Of a DNA stretch of 64,000 bases, positions 19,243-27,969 are shown piece by piece; within the stretch, counting starts at the first letter, position 1, and the number at the start of each line of letters is the position of its first letter. The notes under the pieces are model-generated. The model was not told where the DNA came from, did no database searches, and worked only from the letters and a program-made list of their open reading frames with translations. Source of the DNA: Pantoea sp. BAV 3049 (GTDB taxonomy: Bacteria > Pseudomonadota > Gammaproteobacteria > Enterobacterales > Enterobacteriaceae); contig NZ_WHOY01000031.1 in the NCBI RefSeq assembly GCF_009765445.1, positions 2,848,884 to 2,912,883 of the forward strand, in the 5' to 3' direction. The position numbers and the translations under genes are program-made.

Positions 19243-20687
19243 AATCAGGCTATTTGATCGGCGTCGATGTCGGGACGCAAAGTGCCAAAGTGGTCATTTT
19301 TCGCGTCAGTGGCGAAGTGGTGTGCGAAGGTCAGCAGCCGCTGCGTCCGCTGGAGATCCCGGCCCCTCAGCTGGCAGAGCATCCCGACGACGATCTGTGG
19401 ACGGCGTTGCAGGCTGCCAGCCAGCAGGCGATGCAGCGTTTCCGCCAGCAGCATCTTGATGAGAAAGCCATTTTAGGGATGGGGATCTGTATCATCCGCT
19501 GCTGCCGGGTGCTGCTGAAATCCAACGGCGGGCTGGCGTGGCCGGTGATTAACTGGATGGATCGCCGCCTGAACAAACCCTATGAGCACGATCCCCGCTA
19601 CGGCGAGGTGGGCTATGTGACCACCACCTCTGGATATATCACCCACCGTCTGACCGGGGAGATTAAAGATACCAGCGCCAACTATATCGGCTGGTGGCCA
19701 ATGGACAACGATCGCCAGCAGTGGAGCGATAAAGCCGCCGACTGGCGTGACTGCAACCTGCGTCGCGACCAGGTCTTTGATGTGGTGCAACCCGGCGAAA
19801 TCCTCGGCCACATCACGCCGATGGCAGCGGAAGCCACGGGCTTCCCGGCGGGGTTACCGGTAGTGGCAACGGCGCACGATAAAGCCGTGGAAGCCCTGGG
19901 TTCCGGTTCGCTGCAGCAGGGAGTCTGCCTTGTCTCACTGGGCACCTACATTGGTGCAATGGTGCAGGGCGATTACAACCGCACCGACGCAAAAAAATTC
20001 TGGCCCTTCCAGGCCTCCGTGCCGGGCCAGTATCTGTATGAATGCATGGGCGTACGCCGTGGGATGTGGACCATCAGCTGGTTCCGCGACCAGTTTGGCG
20101 CGGCGGCACTGGCGGAAGCCAGCGTTAAGGGCGTGTCGGTGGAATCGCTGCTGAACGCAGAAGGCAGCCGGGTTCCGGCAGGCAGCGAAGGGTTGATCAC
20201 GCTGCATGACTGGGCCGCACCAGCTGAAGCAGAGTATCGCAAAGGGGCGTTTATCGGCTTTGACGGCAGGCATACCCGGGCGCATATGTTCCGCTCCCTG
20301 TTGGAGGGGATCGCACTGACCATGAAGAACCATATGGATGGCATGGCAGAGGAGCTGGGCAAACCCTTCACCCGCATTATTCTCTCCGGCGGCGGGGCTA
20401 ACAGCGATCTGATGATGCAGATCTTTGCCGATGTGTTTGGCATCCCGACCCAGCGCAACCAGATGAAAAGCGCCGCAGCGATCGGTTGTGCCATCAATGC
20501 CGGAATGGCGGTGGGTGTCTATAAAAGCTATCAGCAGGCCAGCGACCAGCTGGTGCAGCACGCCGACTGCTTTGAGCCAGTCGCTGAACATCACCAGCTC
20601 TATCAGCAGATCAACCGCCAGGTTTATCAGCCGCTGCACGGGCATCTGGACCCGCTGCTGATGAAGCTCAGCGAGTTGACGGGCTGA
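19239..20687 (+). CDS. ygcE: FGGY-family carbohydrate kinase YgcE
   Basis: A 482-residue kinase of the FGGY family (glycerol, xylulose, gluconate kinases). The N-terminal domain begins with the phosphate loop GVDVGTQSAKVVIF; TSGYITHRLTGE and GWWPMDNDRQQW belong to the sugar-binding region; the C-terminal ATPase domain has LVSLGTYIGAM, the FIGFDGRHTRAHMFRSLLEG segment and ILSGGGANSDLMMQIFADV. It phosphorylates an unknown sugar or polyol, and its product is a candidate signal for the GlpP-type protein YgcP. The start overlaps yqcE (ATGA). It converges with ygcP. Confidence 0.88.
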   Translation: MKSGYLIGVDVGTQSAKVVIFRVSGEVVCEGQQPLRPLEIPAPQLAEHPDDDLWTALQAASQQAMQRFRQQHLDEKAILGMGICIIRCCRVLLKSNGGLAWPVINWMDRRLNKPYEHDPRYGEVGYVTTTSGYITHRLTGEIKDTSANYIGWWPMDNDRQQWSDKAADWRDCNLRRDQVFDVVQPGEILGHITPMAAEATGFPAGLPVVATAHDKAVEALGSGSLQQGVCLVSLGTYIGAMVQGDYNRTDAKKFWPFQASVPGQYLYECMGVRRGMWTISWFRDQFGAAALAEASVKGVSVESLLNAEGSRVPAGSEGLITLHDWAAPAEAEYRKGAFIGFDGRHTRAHMFRSLLEGIALTMKNHMDGMAEELGKPFTRIILSGGGANSDLMMQIFADVFGIPTQRNQMKSAAAIGCAINAGMAVGVYKSYQQASDQLVQHADCFEPVAEHHQLYQQINRQVYQPLHGHLDPLLMKLSELTG

Positions 20688-20754
20688 CGGTCTGGAAAAG
20701 CCACTGACCGCTGCGGCCAGAACAGGTGCCGGTTCTGGCTTCAGATCCTGCGCC

Positions 20755-21327
20755 TTACGTTCCCAGCTGCAGCTGCCAGACCTGGTGATTGGTGGTCGAA
20801 ACGGCCACCGCACCGGCAGTCAGCGCCAGACAGGCATCTTCTTCATCACAAACCAGCCCACCGGCGATCACCGGCTGGGCAATTTTGTCTGTTATCCACC
20901 CGAGCACTTTCGGCATGCAACCCGGCAGCACTTCCACCAGGTCTGGCTGCGACTGCGCGACCTGCTTCTCAATATTGCTGAAGGAGATAGAGTCCAGCAC
21001 AAACAGCCGATGGATAGCGTAGAACCCCTGTTGGCGTGCTGCCTTCACCATCGCGGTTTTGGTGCTGATGATGCCATCAGCCTGGGTGACAATTTTCAGG
21101 AAGTTGATCACCACCTCCTGGTTGGAGCTGCCCTCCAGCAGATCGACATGCACAAAGGCCATTTTCCCGGCCTGCTTAATCTGCTGAACAATGCGCCCGA
21201 TGTTGCAGATGTTGCCGTACAGCACGGAAACGATAGCGCAGTCCGAGGCGATGGCCACTTCCAGGCTTTGGGCGTCCTTTACGGCGGCCACCACGGGATG
21301 TTTCTTTAACAATTGGGACAAAGGCAC
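20755..21327 (-). CDS. ygcP: GlpP-family antiterminator YgcP
   Basis: A 190-residue protein of the GlpP family. In Bacillus subtilis GlpP binds glycerol-3-phosphate and stops termination in glp leaders by binding mRNA. Family motifs visible: HPVVAAVKDAQSLEVA at the N-terminus, FVHVDLLEG, ADGIISTKTAMVKAARQQG, LFVLDSISF, DLVEVLPGCMPKV, PVIAGGLVCDEEDA and the closing GAVAVSTTNHQVW; the fold is a TIM barrel. The frame is open further upstream, but the GTG at 21327 with GAGAG upstream aligns exactly with the start of E. coli YgcP (about 191 residues). It is convergent with ygcE and divergent from ygcS. Its likely targets are the two leaders at 17572-17642 and 17856-17924; this is inference. Confidence 0.87.
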   Translation of the reverse strand: MPLSQLLKKHPVVAAVKDAQSLEVAIASDCAIVSVLYGNICNIGRIVQQIKQAGKMAFVHVDLLEGSSNQEVVINFLKIVTQADGIISTKTAMVKAARQQGFYAIHRLFVLDSISFSNIEKQVAQSQPDLVEVLPGCMPKVLGWITDKIAQPVIAGGLVCDEEDACLALTAGAVAVSTTNHQVWQLQLGT

Positions 21328-21567
21328 GGTCACTCTCTTCACGCGGTCAGGAATTCTGGCGTTATGCTGCCTGAGGTGAAGACTAAACGCTACCGACGGC
21401 CTCGTGCAGAGCACTTTCCTGTGAAAGGCTTCCCATTTCTTCAAAAAGCCAGTCGCGGAACCAGCCAGCGGGTGGCAAAAGTCGGGGCGACCTGCAGTCG
21501 CAGATGTTGCAGAGGGTTACGCAACTGCACGTGGCGAATGCCCGCTCCACGCAACGAGGACGGAAAG

Positions 21568-22926
21568 ATGCAACAGAACATTCAACTGGATGATATACCC
21601 CTGAACCGCTTTCACCTGAAGATCTCCGGGCTGACCTTCAGCGCACACCTCACCGACGGCTATGTGCTGGGAGTGATTGGTTTTGCGCTGGCGCAGATCA
21701 AATCACAGATGGGCCTGACACCGTTTCAGGAAGGGATGCTCGGCAGCTCCGCGCTGCTCGGTCTGTTTCTTGGCAGCCTGCTGCTCGGCTGGATCGGCGA
21801 TATCGTCGGCCGTCAGAAAATCTTTTCCTTCAGCTTTGTGGTGATCACCCTCGCGTCTGCCCTGCAGTTCTTCGTCACCAGTCCGGAACAGCTTTTTCTG
21901 CTGCGGATGCTGATTGGTTTTGGGCTGGGCGGCGACTTCTCGGTCGGCCACACTATGCTGGCCGAATTTGCCACACGTAAGCATCGCGGCGTGATGCTCG
22001 GCGCGTTCAGCGTCCTGTGGACCGTGGGCTATGTTGCTGCCAGCTTCGCCGGGCACTTCATTGCCGGGATGGGGCCGGAAGCCTGGCGCTGGCTGCTGGC
22101 CTCCTCTGCCGTTCCGGCAGGGATCATTCTGCTGCTGAGGATCGGCACACCGGAATCCCCCCGCTGGCTGATGCGCAAAGGACGTAAAAAACAGGCGCTG
22201 GCTATCGTGCATCGTTATTTTGGCGAGCACGTCACACTGCAGGCGGAACCGGCGCACCGTCAGCAGCACAATCTGATGGTGTTGTTCACTCCACTCTATC
22301 GCAAGCGAACCGCCTTTAACTGCCTGTTCTTCGTCTGCCTGGTGATCCCTTATTTCGCCATCTACACCTTCCTGCCCGCCATTCTGCAGGCCATGGGGCT
22401 GGATAAAAATTTCGGCACCGACCTGCTGCTTAACGGCCTGCTGATCGTGGGTGCGGTGCTGGGTATTGTGCTGACGGCTGTCTGTTCACGTCGCGGCTTC
22501 CTGATCGGCTCCTTTGTGGTGCTGACCGCCTGCCTGGTGGCGATGAGCCTGCTGACCGGCAGCCAGTCGGGCTGGCTGATCGCCTTCTTCGCCGCATTTA
22601 CCCTGCTGATGTCCGCCGTCAGCAACCTGGTGGGCGTCTTCCCGGCAGAAAGTTTCCCTACCGAGGTGCGTTCAATGGGGGTCGGCTTCGCCACCTCGAT
22701 GAGCCGCCTGGGATCGGCCACCGGCACGCTGCTGCTGCCGCTGGGTATCGTGCATCTCGGCCTCTCCACCACCATCGCCATTCTGGCCGCAATCCTCGCC
22801 GTTGGCGCACTGGTTTCGCTAGCCTGGGCACCCGAAACCAAAGGGTTAACGCTGGTTGACGCCGGTGAGGCCGCCAGACCAGAAGAGCAACCACCGTCCC
22901 CCCGGACGACATCCCTATATCACTAG
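21568..22926 (+). CDS. ygcS: MFS sugar transporter YgcS
   Basis: A 452-residue, 12-helix transporter of the sugar porter type, close to E. coli YgcS (LPLNRFHLKI start, HLTDGYVLGVIGFAL, GWIGDIVGRQKIFSFSF, GLGGDFSVGHTMLAEF, GTPESPRWLMRKGR, PAESFPTEVRSMGVG, WAPETKGL). It is a second transporter of the cluster beside YqcE. The ATG at 21568 follows GAGGACGG. The 240-bp gap to divergent ygcP shows no copy of the terminator leader. The fae-like pseudogene follows 18 bp behind, probably in the same transcript. Confidence 0.88.
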   Translation: MQQNIQLDDIPLNRFHLKISGLTFSAHLTDGYVLGVIGFALAQIKSQMGLTPFQEGMLGSSALLGLFLGSLLLGWIGDIVGRQKIFSFSFVVITLASALQFFVTSPEQLFLLRMLIGFGLGGDFSVGHTMLAEFATRKHRGVMLGAFSVLWTVGYVAASFAGHFIAGMGPEAWRWLLASSAVPAGIILLLRIGTPESPRWLMRKGRKKQALAIVHRYFGEHVTLQAEPAHRQQHNLMVLFTPLYRKRTAFNCLFFVCLVIPYFAIYTFLPAILQAMGLDKNFGTDLLLNGLLIVGAVLGIVLTAVCSRRGFLIGSFVVLTACLVAMSLLTGSQSGWLIAFFAAFTLLMSAVSNLVGVFPAESFPTEVRSMGVGFATSMSRLGSATGTLLLPLGIVHLGLSTTIAILAAILAVGALVSLAWAPETKGLTLVDAGEAARPEEQPPSPRTTSLYH

Positions 22927-22944
22927 CAGGAGGAAGTCATAGAA

Positions 22945-23297
22945 ATGTATATCGGCGAAGGGTTTGCAGGCGACGGCATCAATGCCGCGCATATCAGTAT
23001 CATGATTGGACCGCGTGACGGCCTGGTCGGCCAGGCGTTTTCCAGCAGTCGGTCTCCCCTTCCCGCGGACACAACCCGTTTATGGTGGTGCTGAAGCCCA
23101 ATGTCCCGGCCAAACCGATGACGTTGTACGTTAACCCGGCCTGCGACGACGTGGACGAGGTCTACCGCAATGGCTACAAAGCCTGTACTCAGGCTATTCA
23201 GGCCGCGATGGAGAAAATACCCGGACAGGTCCAGCTTCACCAGGCGCTGAAACCGCCCGGCAACCCTTTCTACACGCCGGAAGTAAAAGGAGCCTGA
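22945..23297 (+). pseudogene. Formaldehyde-activating enzyme (Fae)-like gene, frameshifted
   Basis: The start has a strong Shine-Dalgarno (AGGAGGA) and reads MYIGEGFAGDGINAAHISI, MIGPRDGLVGQAFSSS, matching the N-terminus of Fae-type proteins. The frame then runs into a stop near 23094. In the frame two bases further on the match resumes: SPSRGHNPFMVVLKPNVPAK, PMTLYVNPA, and on to the end at 23297. One base is therefore missing (or two are extra) between about 23040 and 23075. Fae condenses formaldehyde with tetrahydromethanopterin in methylotrophs; the role of family members in enterobacteria is not known to me. No slippery heptamer is visible, so programmed frameshifting is unlikely. Confidence 0.7.
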
Positions 23298-23298
23298 C

Positions 23299-23382
23299 AT
23301 GGAATACATCAATCTGGGCAACAGCGGGCTGAAGGTGTCACGCCTCTGTCTTGGCACCATGAATATGGGCAGCAAAGAGTGC
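23299..23382 (+). pseudogene. Aldo/keto reductase, 5' remnant
   Basis: An ATG with GGAG upstream opens MEYINLGNSGLKVSRLCLGT followed by MNMGSKE, the unmistakable N-terminus of an aldo/keto reductase. Similarity stops after about 27 residues; the catalytic Asp, Tyr, Lys and His regions and the rest of the roughly 320-residue enzyme are gone. The frame continues by chance to 23592 in the antisense of the neighbouring regulator. The break lies next to the 3' end of that regulator, so a deletion joined the two loci. Confidence 0.75.
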
Positions 23383-23410
23383 ACGTTGGCATCTCCACCA
23401 TGTACAAAAG

Positions 23411-23465
23411 GCGCGGGGAACGCAGGCACCAGTGCGATTTTAACCTTGTCAGAATTTCCCCGCGC
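23411..23465. repeat. Inverted repeat at the ygc/puu junction
   Basis: GCGCGGGGAA (23411-23420) and TTCCCCGCGC (23456-23465) form a perfect 10-bp inverted repeat with a 35-nt spacer. GCAGGCAC is also repeated directly (23422-23429 and 23464-23471). It spans the end of the MocR gene, just past the truncated reductase. It may be a terminator-like hairpin or a scar of the rearrangement. Confidence 0.4.
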
Positions 23466-24948
23466 AGGCACTGTTTTGAGATTTCAGACACCGGACTATC
23501 GGCATAAAAGTCTCCGCCATCGCCGCCTCATCCACACAGGCATAGCCCAGAATAAGGCCCCGCCGCTTCGCCTCTGCCTGGTAATACACTGACAGCGGCC
23601 GCGTCCACACCTCCTGCTGCTCCAGCAGCCTGCTCAGCGCCACATCATCCACCGTCTCCGGCAGCGCCAGAATCAGATGCAGCCCGGCATTGCTGTTCTG
23701 CCCGATAAATTCCGGCCCCAGCTCACGGCAGATCACCTCTACCAGCGCCTCGCGCCTCCGGCTGTACAACTGCCGCATCTGCCTGACATGCGCTGCATAA
23801 TGCCCCTCGCGGATAAACTCCGCCAGAGTCAACTGGGTAATGCCATAGCCCCCACGGTACAGCTCGGAATGGGCTATTTTCAGCCTTTCCGCCAGCGGCT
23901 TCGGCACCACCATATAACTGGTGCGCAATCCCGGATAAAGCGTCTTGCTGAAGGTGCCCAGATAGATAACGCTGTCCGAGGCATCCAGCCCCTGCAGGGA
24001 CGAGATCGGATTCTCACCGTAGCGAAACTCGCTGTCGTAATCATCTTCGACGATCAGACTTCCCCAGGCTTTCGCCTGCATAAGCAGTGCCTTACGCCGC
24101 TCCAGTCCCATTACTGACCCCGTCGGGTACTGATGCGAAGGCGTCACACAAATCAGCCCTGGCGGCACAGTCACCTCCCCGGTGGACGGCAGCTGCATCC
24201 CATCATCATCCACCGTTACCGGGACAGTCTGCAGACCGTTGATCTCCAGTACGCTACGATGCCCCCAGTAACCCGGCTCCTCCACCCAGACCCGGTCGCC
24301 CGGATTAAAGAGCATCTTCGCCAGCAGATCCAGTGACTGATGAGTACCGGAGGTAATCAGGATCTGATCGGTAGTGCATCTGACTGAACGCGCCACCCGC
24401 AAATAGTCCACCAGTGCGTGCTGCAAAGGAGCATAGCCCCCATGCTGGGAATAACTCAGCAGCTCCACTGGCAGCCTGGCGTTCAGACGCCGCACGATCT
24501 TTTGCCACGTCTTGTGCGGGAAATGCCGCACGTCCGGCACGCCAGGCATAAAGGCTCCCCACTGGCGCTGGCTGGCTCCGGAGCGGCTCAGCAACTGCTC
24601 GCCTCGACGTGAGAGCGTGAGCTGGCCGGAAGTGTTCTGCGCACCATCAAGCCGCTCCTCGCCCACCGGCATATCAGGTTCCGGCAGGCGATCGCTGATA
24701 AAGGTCCCGCTCCCCTTGCGGGTCTTCAGGTAACCCTCGGACTGCAACTGCTCATAGGCAGCAATCACCGTATTGCGCGACACCTCCAGCTCTGCCGCCA
24801 GATCTCTGGACGCGGGCAGCCGGGTGCCCGGCGCGAGAGTGCCTTCCTGAATAGATTGCTGTAACGCATCATAAAGACGCTTGCCCAGTGTGCCCGACAT
24901 CGCCTGCCCGATGCGGTAAGCAACCAGGTCGCCAACGAGTGTGCGCAA
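23449..24948 (-). CDS. MocR/GabR-type PLP-dependent transcriptional regulator
   Basis: A 499-residue fusion of a GntR-type winged helix-turn-helix (residues about 20-90: LPASRDLAAELEVSRNTVIAA, LKTRKGSGTF) and a fold-type I aminotransferase domain. PLP-binding features are present: the TSGTHQSLDL phosphate region, EDDYDSEFRY and the Schiff-base lysine in GTFSKTLYPGLR. Such proteins sense an amine, GABA or vitamin B6 and regulate neighbouring genes. It is divergent from puuE with a 126-bp gap, so it most likely controls this GABA aminotransferase, as GabR controls gabTD in Bacillus; PdxR-type control is an alternative. Confidence 0.85.
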   Translation of the reverse strand: MRTLVGDLVAYRIGQAMSGTLGKRLYDALQQSIQEGTLAPGTRLPASRDLAAELEVSRNTVIAAYEQLQSEGYLKTRKGSGTFISDRLPEPDMPVGEERLDGAQNTSGQLTLSRRGEQLLSRSGASQRQWGAFMPGVPDVRHFPHKTWQKIVRRLNARLPVELLSYSQHGGYAPLQHALVDYLRVARSVRCTTDQILITSGTHQSLDLLAKMLFNPGDRVWVEEPGYWGHRSVLEINGLQTVPVTVDDDGMQLPSTGEVTVPPGLICVTPSHQYPTGSVMGLERRKALLMQAKAWGSLIVEDDYDSEFRYGENPISSLQGLDASDSVIYLGTFSKTLYPGLRTSYMVVPKPLAERLKIAHSELYRGGYGITQLTLAEFIREGHYAAHVRQMRQLYSRRREALVEVICRELGPEFIGQNSNAGLHLILALPETVDDVALSRLLEQQEVWTRPLSVYYQAEAKRRGLILGYACVDEAAMAETFMPIVRCLKSQNSACAGKF

Positions 24949-25074
24949 AGTGGCTCCCTAAAATAGTTGAAACTGGATCTGGCTAACCGCCCCCCAGAAA
25001 CGCTAAAAATCATTATAAGTCAGTCATTACCATTCTGTCCGACTCTCTCTGTTACCCGATAAATGGAGCACACC

Positions 25075-26337
25075 ATGCAAAATAATAATGTTCAGCAGCG
25101 CCGCCATGACGCCACCCCTCGCGGGGTCGGCGTAATGTGTGATTTCCTGGTCAGCAAAGCAGAAAATGCGACCATCACCGATACCGATGGCCGTGACTAT
25201 ATCGACTTTGCTGCGGGGATCGCCGTAGTGAATACCGGCCACCGTCACCCAAAAGTGATCTCTGCCGTAAAACAGCAGCTGGACTGCTTCACCCATACCG
25301 CTTTCCAGGTGATCCCTTATGAAAATTACCTTTCCCTGGCCGAGCGCCTGAACAAGCTGGTGCCAATTGAAGGCAAAGTGAAAACCACATTTTTCACCAC
25401 CGGAGCTGAAGCGGTCGAAAATGCGGTGAAAATAGCTCGCGCTGCTACCAGCCGTCCGGGCGTGATTACCTTCACCGGATCGTTCCATGGCCGCACCATG
25501 ATGACCATGGCGCTGACCGGCAAAGTCGCCCCCTACAAGACTGGCTTCGGCCCCTTCCCCGGCTCAGTGTTCCATGCCCGCTATCCCAATGCTCTTCACG
25601 GCGTCAGCACCGAAGACTCGCTGAAAAGCCTGGAAGATATTTTCCACTGCGATATCGCCCCGCAGCAGGTCGCAGCCATCATCTTCGAGCCGGTACAGGG
25701 CGAAGGCGGTTTTAACGTCGCGCCTCCTGAATTCGTTAACGCGCTGCGTCAGCTCTGCGATCGGCACGGTATTCTGCTGGTGGCCGATGAAATCCAGACC
25801 GGTTTTGCCCGTACCGGCAAAGTGTTTGCCAGCGAATACTACCCGGATGCAAAACCCGACCTGATCACCATGGCAAAAAGCCTTGGCGGCGGCTTCCCTA
25901 TCTCTGGCGTCTCTGGCCGTGCAGAGCTGATGGATGCCCCGGCACCAGGCGGGCTGGGCGGAACCTACGCCGGTAACCCGATTGCTGTAGCCGCCGCTCA
26001 TGCCGTGCTCGACGTTATTGATGAAGAGCAACTGTGCAAACGTGCCAACACGCTGGGCGCTGACCTCAGCGAAACGCTTAACAGTACAGGCAACCCGGCC
26101 ATCGCCCAGGTTCGCGGCCGTGGCTCGATGATCGCTGCGGAGTTTAAAGATCCGGCGACCGGCGCACCTTCCGGTGAAATTGCCCGCAGCATTCAGAAAC
26201 GCGCCATGGAACAAGGCCTGATCCTGCTGACCTGCGGCGTCCACGGTAACGTTATTCGTTTCCTCTATCCGTTAACCATTCCGGATGCGCAGTTCAAACA
26301 CTCCCTGACTATCCTGACGAATATCCTTAAAGGATAA
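25075..26337 (+). CDS. puuE: 4-aminobutyrate aminotransferase PuuE
   Basis: A 420-residue class III aminotransferase that converts GABA and 2-oxoglutarate to succinic semialdehyde and glutamate. It begins QQRRHDATPRGVGVMC as in E. coli PuuE and shows TTGAEAVENAVKIAR, the SFHGRT segment, FEPVQGEGGF, ADEIQTGFARTG and the PLP lysine in TMAKSLGGGFP. An ATG 12 nt upstream is in frame but has no Shine-Dalgarno; GGAG precedes the ATG at 25075, which also gives the E. coli length. In E. coli puuE ends the puuDRCBE operon; here it is a separate unit with its own regulator and terminator. Confidence 0.92.
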   Translation: MQNNNVQQRRHDATPRGVGVMCDFLVSKAENATITDTDGRDYIDFAAGIAVVNTGHRHPKVISAVKQQLDCFTHTAFQVIPYENYLSLAERLNKLVPIEGKVKTTFFTTGAEAVENAVKIARAATSRPGVITFTGSFHGRTMMTMALTGKVAPYKTGFGPFPGSVFHARYPNALHGVSTEDSLKSLEDIFHCDIAPQQVAAIIFEPVQGEGGFNVAPPEFVNALRQLCDRHGILLVADEIQTGFARTGKVFASEYYPDAKPDLITMAKSLGGGFPISGVSGRAELMDAPAPGGLGGTYAGNPIAVAAAHAVLDVIDEEQLCKRANTLGADLSETLNSTGNPAIAQVRGRGSMIAAEFKDPATGAPSGEIARSIQKRAMEQGLILLTCGVHGNVIRFLYPLTIPDAQFKHSLTILTNILKG

Positions 26338-26353
26338 GTTTATTAAGCAACAC

Positions 26354-26388
26354 TCCCCGGAAAAGAGACTCTCTTCCGGGGATTTTTT
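26354..26388 (+). terminator. Intrinsic terminator of puuE
   Basis: TCCCCGGAA pairs with TTCCGGGGA (26354-26362 / 26374-26382), the inner AAGAG / CTCTT extends the stem, and six T follow. It may also serve the convergent puuP side. Confidence 0.88.
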
Positions 26389-26432
26389 AGCTGAAATCAG
26401 GCAGATAAATTCCCCACCTTCCGACCCTTCAG

Positions 26433-27809
26433 CTATTCACCACGCAGCCCGACATCCAGCTTATCGAACTGCGGCGGTGGCTGGCGAAAACGACGGGTCA
26501 GCCACGCCAGATAAACAATGCCAATCGCCGCCCAGGAGAGCCCCATCGTCAGCGACGTTGCCTCCAGATTGAACCACAGCACGGCGACCGTGGCCGCACC
26601 CAGCAGCGGCATCACCAGATAGTTCAGTTTTTCCCGCCAGGACTTATTCAGCCCTTCACGACGGTAGAAGTGGTTAATCACTGAGAGATTCACAAACGTG
26701 AAAGCAACCAGCGCACCAAAATTAATCAGTGCCGTTGCCTTCACCAGGTCAAAGTAGAGGGCAGACAGCGCCACGAAGCCGACCATAATCACGTTCAGTG
26801 CCGGTGTCCGCCATTTAGGGTGGACGTAACCGAAAACCTTTTCCGGAAACACGTTATCTCGCCCCATCACGTACAGCAGGCGTGAGACGCTGGCATGAGA
26901 AGCCAGCCCGGAAGCCAGGGTATTGATAAAAGTGGTGCAAAGAAAAATCGACTGGAACAGCTTGCCGCCAACATACAGTGCAATTTCCGGCAGCGCCGCA
27001 TCGGGATTTTTAAACCGGCTGATATCCGGAAAAAACAGCTGCATAAAGAAGGAGGCGCAAATAAAGATCACTCCACCATACAACGCCGTAAGAAAGATTG
27101 CCCTTGGGATAGTTTTTGCAGCATCGGGAGTTTCTTCCGACAACGTGGTCACCGCATCAAAACCCAGGAACGAGAAACAGACGATGGTGGCGCCGGTGAT
27201 GATCGGGATCAGGTGAGCATTCTGGCTGACAAACGGCTGCAGCGACCAGACGGTCCCCAGCCCTTCGCCCTTATGCAGGCCGTGGATCACCAGATAAATA
27301 AACACCACGATGATGGAGATCTGGATCAACACAAACAGGGTATTAAAGTTCGCCACCAGACTGACGCTTTTCAGGTTAGCCGCGGTCATCACCGCCACAA
27401 AACCGACCACCCAGACCCACGGAGGGACCTCAGGGAACAGCACCGACAGATAGATCTTCGCCAGCAGGACGTTGATCATCGGCAGGAACAGGTAGTCCAG
27501 CAGCGACGACCACCCCACCAGAAAACCCACATGAGGATTTATCGCCTTTTGGGCATAAGTATAAGCCGACCCCGCCTGCGGGAATTTGCGCACCAGCTTG
27601 CCATAGCTGATAGCGGTAAACAGCACCCCAGCAAGCGCCAGAAGGTAGGAAGCCGGCACGTGACCATGACTGATCCCGGAGACGATGCCGAAGGTATCAA
27701 AAACCGTCATCGGCGTGAGATACGCCAGCCCCATAACCACGACCTGCCAGAGTCTGAGCGATTTCTTTAATCCCGGTTTTTCCGTTGTTTCTTCTGTAGC
27801 TATTGCCAT
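26433..27809 (-). CDS. puuP: Putrescine importer PuuP
   Basis: A 458-residue APC-superfamily permease with 12 predicted helices. It shows the glycine-rich helix 1 break ([19 protein letters not shown]), the [14 protein letters not shown] motif, the helix 6 region [26 protein letters not shown], and [15 protein letters not shown]-like [18 protein letters not shown]. It closely follows E. coli PuuP and imports putrescine with protons. It lies downstream of puuA on the same strand (160-bp gap) and converges with puuE. Confidence 0.92.
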   Translation of the reverse strand: MAIATEETTEKPGLKKSLRLWQVVVMGLAYLTPMTVFDTFGIVSGISHGHVPASYLLALAGVLFTAISYGKLVRKFPQAGSAYTYAQKAINPHVGFLVGWSSLLDYLFLPMINVLLAKIYLSVLFPEVPPWVWVVGFVAVMTAANLKSVSLVANFNTLFVLIQISIIVVFIYLVIHGLHKGEGLGTVWSLQPFVSQNAHLIPIITGATIVCFSFLGFDAVTTLSEETPDAAKTIPRAIFLTALYGGVIFICASFFMQLFFPDISRFKNPDAALPEIALYVGGKLFQSIFLCTTFINTLASGLASHASVSRLLYVMGRDNVFPEKVFGYVHPKWRTPALNVIMVGFVALSALYFDLVKATALINFGALVAFTFVNLSVINHFYRREGLNKSWREKLNYLVMPLLGAATVAVLWFNLEATSLTMGLSWAAIGIVYLAWLTRRFRQPPPQFDKLDVGLRGE

Positions 27810-27969
27810 TAACAGTCCCCTTTCTGCACACCAGGTAAAGGTGTGACAGCCCCGTCGCCGCTGTTTTCTCCTCCAGCGGCTGCCGGGTAATAGCCGGAAA
27901 ACTCCGGCAGAGAAGGATGCCCCGGCTCCGGCAGGACACGTTGTACTGCATCAGTACTCTGGGATGCGA

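Noticed and set aside
22990-23090. Programmed frameshift in the Fae-like gene
   Set aside because: No slippery heptamer, no stimulatory hairpin at the right distance; loss of one base is simpler.
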